In this document: positions 11,721 through 22,702 of the stretch, piece after piece
How positions within the stretch are numbered: the first letter of the stretch is position 1
How the letters are laid out: every line of letters begins with the position of its first letter
NCBI RefSeq assembly: GCF_051401765.1
Contig: NC_135073.1
Location: 1,798,001-1,862,000, forward strand
Reading direction: 5' to 3'
DNA length: 64,000 bases
DNA from: Calliopsis andreniformis
Lineage: Eukaryota; Arthropoda; Insecta; Hymenoptera; Andrenidae
Position numbers and translations under genes: made by a program
The notes under the pieces: model-generated
What the model was told of the DNA's origin: nothing
What the model saw: the letters and a program-made list of their open reading frames with translations, nothing else
The model's database searches: none

Positions 11721-14700
11721 GTAAAGTGATACGATTAAATAGACAAAGTCAAAACAATTTTCAGAATTTTTTGAAAATGCATAATAATAATTACGCTAAG
11801 TAGCGATTAGGTATTCAGCATCGACGTGACATTAGCTTCCTAAAGGACGTCTGATATAATATTTTAAAGCTGCATTGGGTCGTTAATTGTAGCCAAAATT
11901 TATAATAACACAAAGATACGCAGTATCGGCGTGCAGCTCGTCTAGCATTATCTCTAGCTCCATGGTTATACAAGTTAGCGAGTGAGCGGAACTGTCTAGG
12001 CCCCGCACCCGGATCCAGGGTTAGCAGCAACGGCAACGGCACAACAGCACGCGGAGCATCTCAAACACGATCTTGTATTCCAGACCTGGCAGCGCCTACG
12101 AGCGAGAGAATAGTCATTAACTAAATAACGGCCTGATCCCCAGTATCCTGGCACAGGCTGCCCCTACTCCAAACATCGAAGGGTCGTGGAGTAAGAGAGA
12201 AAAAGGGACAACTAGCTACGAAACCACCCACTATTCGCTGAAACTGGATGTTATCAATTGGCGAACATTTACAGTCAACACGACGCCTTCGCAACTTTTA
12301 GAAGCTTTTTTCATCAAATTGGAATCGTTACGTTTGCCTCTTTCCTTCTCGAATTTGTCATACTTCAGCGGAAAAAGTGACTAAGCATGGTCGGGACTAA
12401 TAAAGTAAAATTAGTATTTTTATGGAAAAACCGTAACATTTCGTATCCTCTGTTGACTACCAAGAAGGTCAGACCACTCAAAGATCCGGCCGAACATTTC
12501 CCTGGATAATGCCACGTGGTCGAATGGCGAAGTGCATGGAAAGAACGCGCCGAGTACAGAATCTTATACTTCTCGGCATTATATCCGTACGTGTCGCGTG
12601 TCCGCGAGTTTCAAAGCCCGCGAAGCAACGTGACGAGCAGCGTTGAATGGCGGCGAAGAAGAAGATGCGAAGGAAAAGTACGCGAAGTTGCACACGTCGA
12701 CAGTAAACACGTGCCGCTCGTGTTTTTCTTCCATTTGCTTCCTCATAAATCGAACATAAAGCTGGAAGATACAGTGCTGTCGAAGAAATGGAGCTTTTAG
12801 TACAATAGACTTACGTCATACTTCGTAGGAAAAATTTACGAACGAGTTTTATAATCCAATCAACCCGTTTACATTTATCATTCACGTGCGGATATGAAAA
12901 TATCTTTCGCAAAAGAAAGTTTCTTCACTATTAATTTTAGTGGTCTGCATCAACCGATTAACCGACTTTCTTCAGGTAAAAGAACAGTTAATCAGTTAAC
13001 CAGTTTAGTATGTTAAAAGTTTTTGCTGATTAAAAGGATACCTACCCCTATCTTTTGTCAAATCACCGGGGGTTACTTCAAAATTGAATGACTTTCTAAG
13101 GAAAACTCATTGAACGAAAGTATGATAAGAAAAAGGAATCTTTTGTCTCTCGGCTTTTTTGCATTTTATAGTCAACTAGTTTTGCGACTTTAGTAAGTAG
13201 ATAATAGCGACTGAAATACGCAGTTTATGGAATCTTTAAAAAGTTTTCAAGTTCAATTCGCAATTTTCTTCACAGAGTTAAAAACAACCACGAAAGTATA
13301 CACAAGCCGTAAGTCACACGTACACACACCTATTCAGTGTCTCTATCTAGCTTTATAAGCATATACGCATCTGCAGCTGTGGCAACCGCTTCGACGCAAT
13401 CTTCTAAATAATTACGTCATTCCGCGGAATTTCATCCCGTTCGTCCATATAACTACGTACAATGCATATTGGGGGGTGCCCATCTTTGGTGCAAGAGGAA
13501 CGCGACGAAACAATGGCGTGCCATGGAAAATGCGAGGCAAATCAGACAATTTCACGGCAAATAATCCAGGATGGATTCATGGGTCACGGGCACATGTACA
13601 CACGTGTGCGGGGAATAGCATTGACGACGAGGAAGACGACCAGAAGTCATTTGGGTGATGTAGAGAGATCGAACGTTTCGCTTCTTGGGAGCGAGCTTGG
13701 AGAAGAGTAGGTGGGGGAGATCGAGAGAGAAAAGTGCGCGGATGCTCGTTCTACAGATTCACGGAGCGTTATGATTTGTGCTCGTTCAGGCTTTCGTCAA
13801 TAATTTTCCGGTAAATTAAACTCTAAACTTCCCCTTTGGTGAATTTCGGAGGATGATGTCAAGCGGGCCGTTCCAATGTAGAAACTTTCAATTCATCAGC
13901 CTTCCTTCCGTTCGTGATGCGGTCCGCTTGCTCCCCCGCGCCGATTATTCCATCCCTTCTGAATGCCTCGTGAAATACATTAGCTGTAATTAACTGATTT
14001 TTTGCCCTGTACCACATGCAACGCTGAAGTCTCGTGCCTAGACGAAAGAAACTTTGATTTGAAACAATCTAAAGCAATGGATCAAGCAAGGAAGAAAGAG
14101 TTTCAAAAATATTTCCGTACTTCTCTGAAAAATTACCAAAATGTCTAGATTCGTTTTTCATTGTAAGAAATTCATATTTGTGATTAGTTACTAATAATTA
14201 TGATTACTGTCTCATTTTGAATTACAATTTTTAAGAATATAATGGAAATTCTTTATTCCTCGAAAGAAATCGAAGAAGTGAAGAAGTGTGTTTGATTAAT
14301 ATAAGCAACAAAATTAGCATATTAATAAAGAACTTATAATTTATGAAAAAATTAAAAGCATATATATGTAATCTGTCTATCTAATTTTTCCTTAGGAGAA
14401 ACAAATTGGGATAGAAAAGCAGTGACAACCGCGGTATAAAGTCGACGTCACACATCTCAACTCACAATCGTCCACGCTTTGTGCACATTTCTTGCAGCAC
14501 ATAATATCTTATGAAAAGTGTACCCTATAAAGCGACAGATCCGCGAGGCGGATTTTTGTCCACGTTACAAATATTATTCTACTGACAGAGTTATTCATCT
14601 GACATTGCTATGTCTGACCTGATTTGTAGGTATACCGGCAGTAGAATAAGCCCCAAATTAGACACATTTCACGGAAATTTGAGGCATTCCTTTAACAGTA

Positions 14701-15408
14701 GAATATCTTTGGGAGAAAGATTCAAAAATTCAATCTCCTCATTTTTTATTTTTGTTCTATTTTGGCATATAAGGTCATCTGTTAAAAGTTTTAACACTTG
14801 TTGAATAATTTATACTGTTACATAAAACATTATTTTAATAGAGATTGTATCTCTCGAGTATTTTCGACAGGTAACATGTGGCTCCTATCATAACAAGATT
14901 CGGACACTATTACCCTATAATAAATAAAAAATTTGTTTGGATGTAGTCTCATTCTATTGTGCCCACTAGTATCACAATTAACATTATCCCATACTTAAAC
15001 GATTATGTTTAAGGGATGAACTCAGTGTCATTTAATTGACAATTGTTGAATTATGTTAAGTGATTTATTGTTAGAGATTTTTATGCACTTTTCTCACTTT
15101 CTGGCAATTAAAAGCCAACAAATTCAAGAAGCAGAAAATAACTAGTTTTGATCTTAAAAAGACCCGGGGGGGTTCGAACTCACCATTTAGAAAATGTTTA
15201 GAATAAGTTACTTTACTTATTCCAAAAATTACAAAAAAAAAATATTTATTGTTATATGTATTCTTAAAATACGCTTCTTTGAAAGTTGCTATTTGACCAA
15301 AAATATAAGTGACTCAACAATACCCACTTCGGTCTTTCTATGTGTGTACATCAGTACTTGTCAAATATTCAAATACTTTCGTTAGGTACTGCATGTCACA
15401 CTGAAATA
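11721..15408. other. Non-coding mosaic
   Basis: GC-richer blocks lie at about 11990-12240, 12480-12720 and 13440-13760; the remainder is AT-rich. Open frames of 60-94 codons in these blocks overlap on both strands with no recognisable motif. A GGTATAAAG word at 14432 could be a TATA box, but nothing downstream supports a gene. Short related words built on TTAACCGA/AGTTAACC occur near 12950-13010, and TATTCTACTG with its inverse recurs near 14575-14705. Neither forms a bounded element. Confidence 0.5.
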
Positions 15409-15859
15409 CAGGGTATCATAAAACTGATGGTACAAGCAGAAAGATGGTCATTTTATATGACGGAAAAGATGAAAACTCAAAATAAAATTTTTTGATATCG
15501 TGTTTCATTTTTGAGAAAATTGAGCTTGGGTTATGATTAGGTATAAGTGTACGGAAGTAGAGTTTTAGATACTTGAAGAACACATGGAGTAAAGGGAATA
15601 CTTATGGTTCAGTCATTGACTGTCTCTAGGGTAAGCTAGAAGCATTCCCCTTTCCCTGGTTATCATTTATCTCATAAAATGTACCTTTTAGATAAAGGTC
15701 TAAAACCGTACTTACTTCAAAATTTAAAGTTTAAAATTCAAAGCTAATTTTTCGAAACTAAAGTATAATCTCCAAAAATTGTATTTTACGTTTTTAATTT
15801 ATTTTTTTCATCTAGAATCACCCCCTTTCCGCTTGTACTACCAATTCTGGAACAGCATC
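15409..15859. mobile_element. TA-flanked inverted-repeat element, 451 bp (non-autonomous DNA transposon)
   Basis: The left end begins TA|CAGGGTATCATAAAAC. The reverse complement of the right end runs into the same internal order: GGTACAAGCAGAAAGATGG on the left matches AGTACAAGCGGAAAGGGGG from the right. The similarity continues through A-rich sequence to GAGAAAATTGAGCTT (left) and GAAAAATTAGCTTTG (right), then to a shared TTTTAGA word, so the arms are about 180 bp each and diverged. The flanking dinucleotide is TA on both sides (15407-15408 and 15860-15861). There is no transposase frame. TA target sites are typical of Tc1/mariner-like elements, and this layout is typical of old MITEs. The family name is not claimed. 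Confidence 0.75.
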
Positions 15860-16016
15860 TAGAATGGTAACTTAACCCTAGATCACTAAACATTCATCTA
15901 ATAGTCTCCTTTACCATACCTTAATTTTTAAATTTAGTGATCTATAATAATAATCATCATACGTAATAGTTATGTATAATACGAAATTTATTCACGGTCA
16001 TTTAAACGTTAATCGT

Positions 16017-16615
16017 AAGAGCGAGAACGTGATCGAGAAGGACATCGAGAACGAGAACGGGAACGGGAACAAGAACGAGAACGAGAATGAGAACGAGATT
16101 GAGAATGACAGCGAGAGCGAGAACGAGAACAAGAACGAAAAGGAAAACGTGAACGAGAATGGGAATGTGAACGAGAACGAGATTGAGAACGAAAACGAGA
16201 AGAAGAATGGAACAGAAAAATGAACATGTCAAGGAATGCGCAGCAGTATAGGAAAATGTATACGAGTACGAGAATGGAACAGAACAAGAAATAAATACAT
16301 ATTGTACACTTTCTTGAAAAGTGACATGACTCGAAAAAATATGTTTAACAAAATATACTTTATACCAAAGTACTTTGCAACTGCAATTCGAAAATCACAT
16401 CTTTTCAGTATGTCACGTTTGAAGCAAAGTGTACGATATGAGAACTGGAATAGAAGTTGAATAGCAAAATGAGCATAAGAACTGGAAAGGGAAGGAACAG
16501 GAAAACAAGAATCAGGATTGGAATTGGAACGGCAACGAGAGTAGAAGTGAGCATGAGAACGAGAATGAGAATGATAGTAAGAACGAGAACAAGGAGAAGG
16601 AGGAGAAAGAAAACG
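16017..16615 (+). repeat. Interrupted GAGAAC-type purine minisatellite
   Basis: From 16017 to about 16215 the plus strand is an imperfect hexamer array based on GAGAAC/GAGAAT/GGGAAC, almost free of pyrimidines apart from the single C or T per unit. A few units recur at 16260-16290, then about 150 bp of ordinary AT-rich DNA intervenes, and a second, more degenerate array runs from about 16440 to 16615 in the same orientation. The array keeps several frames open, giving Asn/Glu-rich frames on the plus strand and Ser/Arg-rich or Leu/Val-rich frames on the minus strand. Those frames are artefacts of the 6-bp period, not genes. Confidence 0.9.
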
Positions 16616-18129
16616 ACGGGGGTAGAAGCGAATATCTTCGTCTTTAAAGCTGGCCACATGCATTGTTCCGCGCTAATTTTGGAACCTAGTGTCGCTTTGT
16701 CCAGCCGTCTGCCTGTTCGTCGGTTGTGTGCGACGCAGGAAAAAAGACGAGATCGAAAGGGCTTCGCGGACCTCGCCGATGAACAGCCCAGGATTTACGG
16801 CCGCGTTGAAGCGGTCTGGATTGTTTCGACGTTTATAAAGTAGCTCCGCGCTCTTTTCACAGAACTTGTCATTTCGATAACTACGCTATTTTACGGGGAT
16901 TTTAAATACTGCTTCTGTTTATAATTTACGATTTTAAACAATCGTAATTATCAAAAATGGTTGTCAAAATTATTGACCAATATTTAGATTCCATAGTATT
17001 TGTTAATGTATAGTCGATGCTAGAAAAATTCAAATGGAAAAGTAGATTTATGACAGTGAAACTACAGTTCCCTAAACTAGAAGGGGGGTGATGGAAGAAC
17101 TGGTCAACGAGTGACCGACGAAATCGAAAGCACCCTCCTTTTTCTCGTGTTCGTAACATTGTTTTACACGATCTCAGTAGACGATCACATAAATAAGTCA
17201 ACATCGGGCTGACAATTCCGCATTCACGGTCTGCAGGGAGAATCCTCGGAAATATTGAGGAAAAAGCCACATCCACACCCAACGAAGAAAAAAGGGACTT
17301 GTGCCCCTTCTCGATTCGAGTCCCAGCAGAGAGAAACGTAAATTATCCGCACTCGTTACATATTCCTTTTTATGTGTCCTCTGCCATAAACAGGAAAGGT
17401 GAAAGCGCGAAGGGAGGAGGCTGGCGAGGAGCAGTTTTTGCATGGCCTCCCTCGAGGGTCATCACTCGTACTTCGGGGGTAGTCGGTGTCCAGTCGTCCA
17501 CCCTCTCGTCCATTCGATCTGGCCTGACAACTGATATCGCGTGATCTATGGCCCCGAGCATTGCACGCCTGGGACAAAACTGCCCCGTACAAACCCCCTC
17601 TTCTCGTCCATTCGTTCTTCCTTCCAAGTTTCCACCCTCGTCGGGGTCGCAACACCAGCAGCGGGAAAAGGCAGGAAGAGCAACAAAGTAATAGATGTCC
17701 CCAGACCCGCAGTGTCCACTTCGTCAATAAAAAATCACGGCATAATAGAAAAAGAACTTCACTGCTACCCCTCTCGATCCCCTGGAGATGTATCAGCTCA
17801 CTCTAAGAAATGCGCCCCTGAAATATTTATAGAGGTTGCCTTATTGCTACTTTAAGGTCTTACAGATTAACGGAAATCGAGTTTTCTTTGTGGAGGGAAC
17901 AGCCATACGAAATCGTTGAAACACTGCAAAATTGAGTGAATAAAAAATGAATGAGGAAGATGGAATTGGGGACGAAAATAGGGCGAGAGAATTGATAATG
18001 TTTAGTTGGTTCCTCTTGCTGAAACCATATCATTTTAAAAGGTTTCATAGAAATTTTACATAATATGTTCATGTTATAAGTCTATTTTTAAGAAAAATAT
18101 AATGAATATATAATTTGTCAATTTTACAG
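16616..18129. other. Non-coding, with a GC-rich block
   Basis: GC- and CpG-rich sequence at about 16670-16850 and 17100-17820, AT-rich elsewhere. Open frames at 17198-17855 overlap in at least four frames on both strands over the same bases, the signature of stop-poor GC-rich DNA. No motif, transmembrane pattern or splice-framed exon was recognised. Confidence 0.5.
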
Positions 18130-18904
18130 TTAGCAAAACAATTGAAATCAAATTGTGTTGAAGGATATGCGGAAAGTCAGCAAAAGAAACATTATGTTCT
18201 AACTTCAGATATATTGCTGGTAATATATCGTACGACTGGCCGTACAGATTTCTTTAATCTTGCCATTGGTAGAATTAGCACTGTAATAGTGTTAAGGTGT
18301 AAGGTCGTTCTTGGTCGATTATATAATAACGCTTGAATTCAAAGGCTTTCAATTGCCTCTACATGTCATGTCAAGATATCGATATTTTAATGTAGGAACT
18401 ATACATACTGACTTGAAAATTGGACAAATGTATAACGAAATTTTATTTAGTTTTTGCAATGCGACGTTATTTATATTTGTTCAAAATTTGGATCTCAACA
18501 AAAAGGTTCCGCCGACAATCTCGTTTCCGTTTCGGGACAAAAGTGTAGACAAGTTTGGACCATGGATAGAAAGCCATGAAAATACCAGAGTAAACATTAT
18601 TCCACTGGGACACACCCACTACGATACATGTTGTATTATATACGACGGGTTAACTGAAAACTAAGTGCATATGAGAATGTATGGGGTTGTGAGCTCGTGG
18701 ATTAATACAGGTAGAGACGTTCGATATTGGGTTGCGAAATTGGAAAAGTCTAAGTCCTTATTTCATGATAAAGAACATCCTAAGGGTAAAACTTATTTCA
18801 ATTTCTCATGGTCCACAACTACACGTGCATCATCGTCAACGCTTTCAAATCAATTTACCATACAAAGCTTATCAGTTTCGTATCCTTTCATTAATATAAT
18901 TTAA
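18130..18904 (+). other. Cluster of open frames of unknown origin (possible decayed coding sequence)
   Basis: A TTTTACAG acceptor-like site at 18122-18129 opens a frame that runs to about 18336 (beginning LAKQLKSNCVEGYAESQQKK). It is followed in other frames by open stretches to 18664 and then to 18904, with only short overlaps. This relay of plus-strand frames in AT-rich DNA, where stops should be frequent, suggests a frame-shifted old coding sequence such as a retroposed copy or transposon fragment. I recognise no domain, and no poly-A tail or flanking repeat was found. The middle piece has an even amino-acid composition, including several Tyr, Asp, His and Gly. It could still be chance. 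Confidence 0.18.
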
Positions 18905-21900
18905 AAAGTTTTTAAGAATGCTACAGCGGTATTGCTTAGCTAAATTATTATTCTGAAACGTTTTCCCATAATTTTAAGAATCGTAAAGATAGAATGAAAA
19001 TTAAAATATAAAGTAGAAAATTAAAATGGTTGACTGTTTCCGGTCTGTAGAAAATATTTCATCAGGCTCGATACACGTTTCCTAAATTTGAAAATGTTGG
19101 TCAAATTTATTAGAGAACCTTTTAACTGGCGAGTATAAATAAAATAATGCAGATTGGCAGGACAGTCAAGTTCGTCGGACAGATGAAACGTCAAATCTTT
19201 CAAAGTCGATAAGATCTTGCAAGCGCATCCTCATAAATGTCCTTACGAATGTAGACGAGAAGGAGCCGGGGTGTGTGGTTTCGTGCATCGGAACGTCGTC
19301 GCCTTATGGTATGTCCATAGTATACACAGTTATGGGGGTAGAGACGATAAGAAGCGTCCGAATCCGAGCCTCGATCTTTATGGAAATTTTGCCTCGTTTG
19401 TTTCACAAAGGTGACATACAAGGTTCTTTTCAGGGATCTGTGAATTATACATTTACTATAATAGGTGACATTTTTCTTATAAGAAATTCATAAAAGATTT
19501 CATTCATACATTTATCGACTTTTCTTATAAAAGATTGCCTGATAAAATCCTGTAACTCAGTCGAATATATCCAAATGAAACAAAAGTTTATCCATATCAG
19601 ATTATAGATATAGACACTTGTCAAATTCATGAATTACCAACAAAGATAAGATTATAATCAGTGTATATTTATTGATACAAAAACACGGTTCATCATGTGA
19701 CTATTATATAACGTAATTATCTACTTGGTACTAGGTAGAATTAATTAACATACATTAAGGGCTACAAAAATATGTAAATTTTCGCTTCAATAGAGAAATT
19801 CATTCTTGTTATATGTACATACAGAGTATCTCGCCTCATTGAGATAAGTCATAACTTCCGCTTCGTCGAACATGGAGAAATTAGATGAAAACAAGGTATA
19901 TTTACACAAAAGTGTAAAAATCATTTTTTGATTTAACGTCTTATTATGTAGCTATATGCTTTTTGAAGTAAATTAATTTTTTATATCATTTAAACATAAA
20001 TATCCCATGAGGAATTTCAAATTTATCAGTTATCAAGGAGGTAATAAAATGTTCCACAATATGTACATTATTACAAATAATAAACGTCAATGATTAACGA
20101 AGAACACTTCGTTAATTATAAACAACTTGTCAATTCGTGAAAAATTATCACATATTATGTTTCATTTCGTTGAAAAACTTATCATGATATTGTTATTATA
20201 CACACAGAATGGGTAAATACTAAGATGAACAGCAAATGCGGATAGGCTATTTAATAAAACATTATTGTTGAAGTTAGTTTGCTTTTTAATCTGCTATTAA
20301 TCTTCAATTAATAATATTTCATTTAAAAATGAAATAAGTATGTTAATGTTTGAGGCACAAAGAGTAGTGTACTAGATAGATATACATTGATGATAGCCGA
20401 CTTATTGACAAAAGGACATTATTAAAAACGTGTATTCAATGTGCTTACAGTCGATCAAAGAATGCTATAAGTTTTAACACAAATGCATTGCTTTCCTATA
20501 TAACACGACTGGTTCAACCGTAATTGAATATGAGTACAACGTGCTCTACGAACTACAAAAAAAGAAAAAAGTTTCAACCAATCGAATTCAAAACTATATA
20601 CTGATATAGATATAGCTAAATATACATGTAATAGGCTCGTTAAAAAATGTTAATATGTACTTTTTAATTAAAAATATCCTAAAAATTGTACATGTAAAAC
20701 ATTAAGAATAATCAGCTTGGTACGTTAAGAAGGTACCTATATAAGAGTGTATTAAAGATAGATTCTGTATAAACATCTTGAATGTATAAACATCAGAAAA
20801 CGAAACTTCTGATTTAGGTTCTTCCTCGTTTTAGTCTCTTCATTCCGGATATGGGAACTTTGATATGTGCTGTACCTTTTTCGTTTATTTTGCACAAAAC
20901 GAAAAGAACCGGTTCGTGAGTTAATCGTTACATGACTACAGAAAATGTTAAATATCCTGATGCAAAAATTGGTTCGTTGACTAGGATTTAATAAAGAAAA
21001 ACTGTATGAGAATTGTAAACAGACTTGTAGGAGAACAAATATCTTATATGCCGTATCAAGTGTTCCACTCGATATACTTGAAGCGAAACGTCCCAGGATC
21101 TTTGCGAATGTATAGCTGGTTTAATACCAGATCTTGTAGGGGTCTTAACCATTTACAAGATTCAATAGAACGTTACAGTACCTCGAAACGGTATACGGTG
21201 ACATCTTCCCCTCTGAACCTCTTGGACCCTACGCATTAAGTATACTGGTATAAGTCTTTGGCCGGATTCGGCTTGAACTTAGAACATTAAGCGCTTTCCA
21301 GTCCGATCGTGTAAGGTACTTCGATGCCAACTCTATTGGTCCTCGTATTCGACTCCTTCGACGCGCAACTAGCGAGTTCCTCAAGTCGAAATTCTCTTCA
21401 GACATCTACCTTAGCGGCGTCTGCCAATAAAAGCTCCCGTCCGGAGTGTGTCCGGTGTAACTCAGTGATCTCCAACTATCCAGTGGGATTACCAACTATT
21501 CTCGAAGACGGGACCATCGGGGATTAGAGCTGCCGGTCCCTTCCGCCCAGCACGCCTTTCCATGGCTATCGAAATGTCTCTGTCTCTGTCCAGCCGATGT
21601 CGTTTCGAGCTGGCGAGCCAGCGACGACGCCCGCACCACCAAGCCAGTATCAATTATAAGAGAAGACAAGAGCCCTACAATCACAGCCAGGCAGACCTTA
21701 ACGGATCAAAGGTTTTCCGGCTCGCGGTTCTGCAGGATCACCAGTTTTTAGATAAGAAACGCTTCAATTAAGAAAGCCCCTCATCGCAGCCGCGCAGCTC
21801 ATCCACTACACAACGGTATTGCTCCAGGATTAGTCGAATATAAATCTACAGAGAAAATAGAAAACCTGGAGTATCTATTGATTTCTAGAATAACGTTGAA

Positions 21901-22679
21901 TTTCTGACTTTGTTTTGCGAGTATTTCTTTAAAATACAATTCCACATCATATTTATCGTGTTAAAGCTTCGACTCAATTGAGAATAATTTTGTCACCAAT
22001 ATTTTATCGATGGTGCAATTATTTGCCTTCGGATTTATTTTAAGCCTCCTGAGAACGTTTTCACTGGTCACGACATGTTCGGTTTCTCTCTGTTTCCACA
22101 CCCTTTTCATACAGGTCCCTTCGACCCCACGCATCTGACAAGCCTTGTCTGAGGCTCTCGATATTCGAACATAAAAATCAACTTTGTTCTGACACGCCGT
22201 AGGGGATTGACATTCCCTTCTACGCGCGTACGCATCCATCAACATCCATGAAATATTAAACAAAAGCAATCCCTCTTTTGTAGAAACTATTCGAACCTAG
22301 AATCTTCGCCACAAATTTCGTCAAATGTTTATACTATACACGATTCATTAAAAAATTCAAATACTATTTAAAAAACTGTAGTGAAAATCATTTGTAGTGA
22401 AGCTTCGTCAAATGCTCGCCTGACTGAAAGCAGTATTTTCTCTGTACGCGTGTTCCTGCGTAATCGAAGCTGCGTGCGCTAATGCGTTCGAAGCTGTTGA
22501 GGCATGCGCCGCATTTCAAATTTTCCGCCGTTTCGTTTGAATTTTTAATAGCTGCCGGTTCAATGAACGACCGCGGCCGAACGATCGATTCGTCCCGAGA
22601 AATGATTGGCGAGCTTTAAATTGTCCCATAAATATAACTGATCTATCAATAATGCATCCGCGCTATCAATATATGGGGG
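18905..22679. other. AT-rich non-coding, GC-richer near 21300-21780
   Basis: Mostly very AT-rich. At 19820 a TA followed by CAGAGTATCTCGCC and then GATAAGTCATAACTTCC resembles a transposon end, but no partner was found downstream to about 20900. The block at 21300-21780 has open frames of 60-69 codons on both strands with Ser/Arg-rich compositions and no family likeness. No gene is supported. Confidence 0.5.
20093..20116. repeat. Short perfect hairpin
   Basis: ATTAACGAAG (20093-20102) and CTTCGTTAAT (20107-20116) form a 10-bp perfect stem with the 4-base loop AACA. It stands alone in AT-rich sequence. No T-tract or gene end makes it a terminator, and its role is unknown. Confidence 0.5.
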
Positions 22680-22702
22680 TAGAGAGAGAGAAAGAGAGAG
22701 AT
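22680..22702 (+). repeat. AG microsatellite
   Basis: A run of alternating A and G with one AAA interruption at the edge of a GC-richer block. Confidence 0.85.

Noticed and set aside
15163..15185. GGGGGGTTCGAACTCACC as a tRNA T-arm
   Set aside because: No acceptor stem, D-arm or anticodon arm can be formed around it. Similar GTTCGA words at 30380 and 47315 also fail.
16002..16663. Open frames of 76-144 codons encoding Asn/Glu-rich, Ser/Arg-rich or Leu/Val-rich proteins
   Set aside because: All come from reading the GAGAAC-type repeat in different frames; the composition follows from the repeat unit.
17198..17855. Several open frames of 80-123 codons
   Set aside because: They overlap on both strands over the same GC-rich bases and contain no recognisable motif; stop-poor composition explains them.
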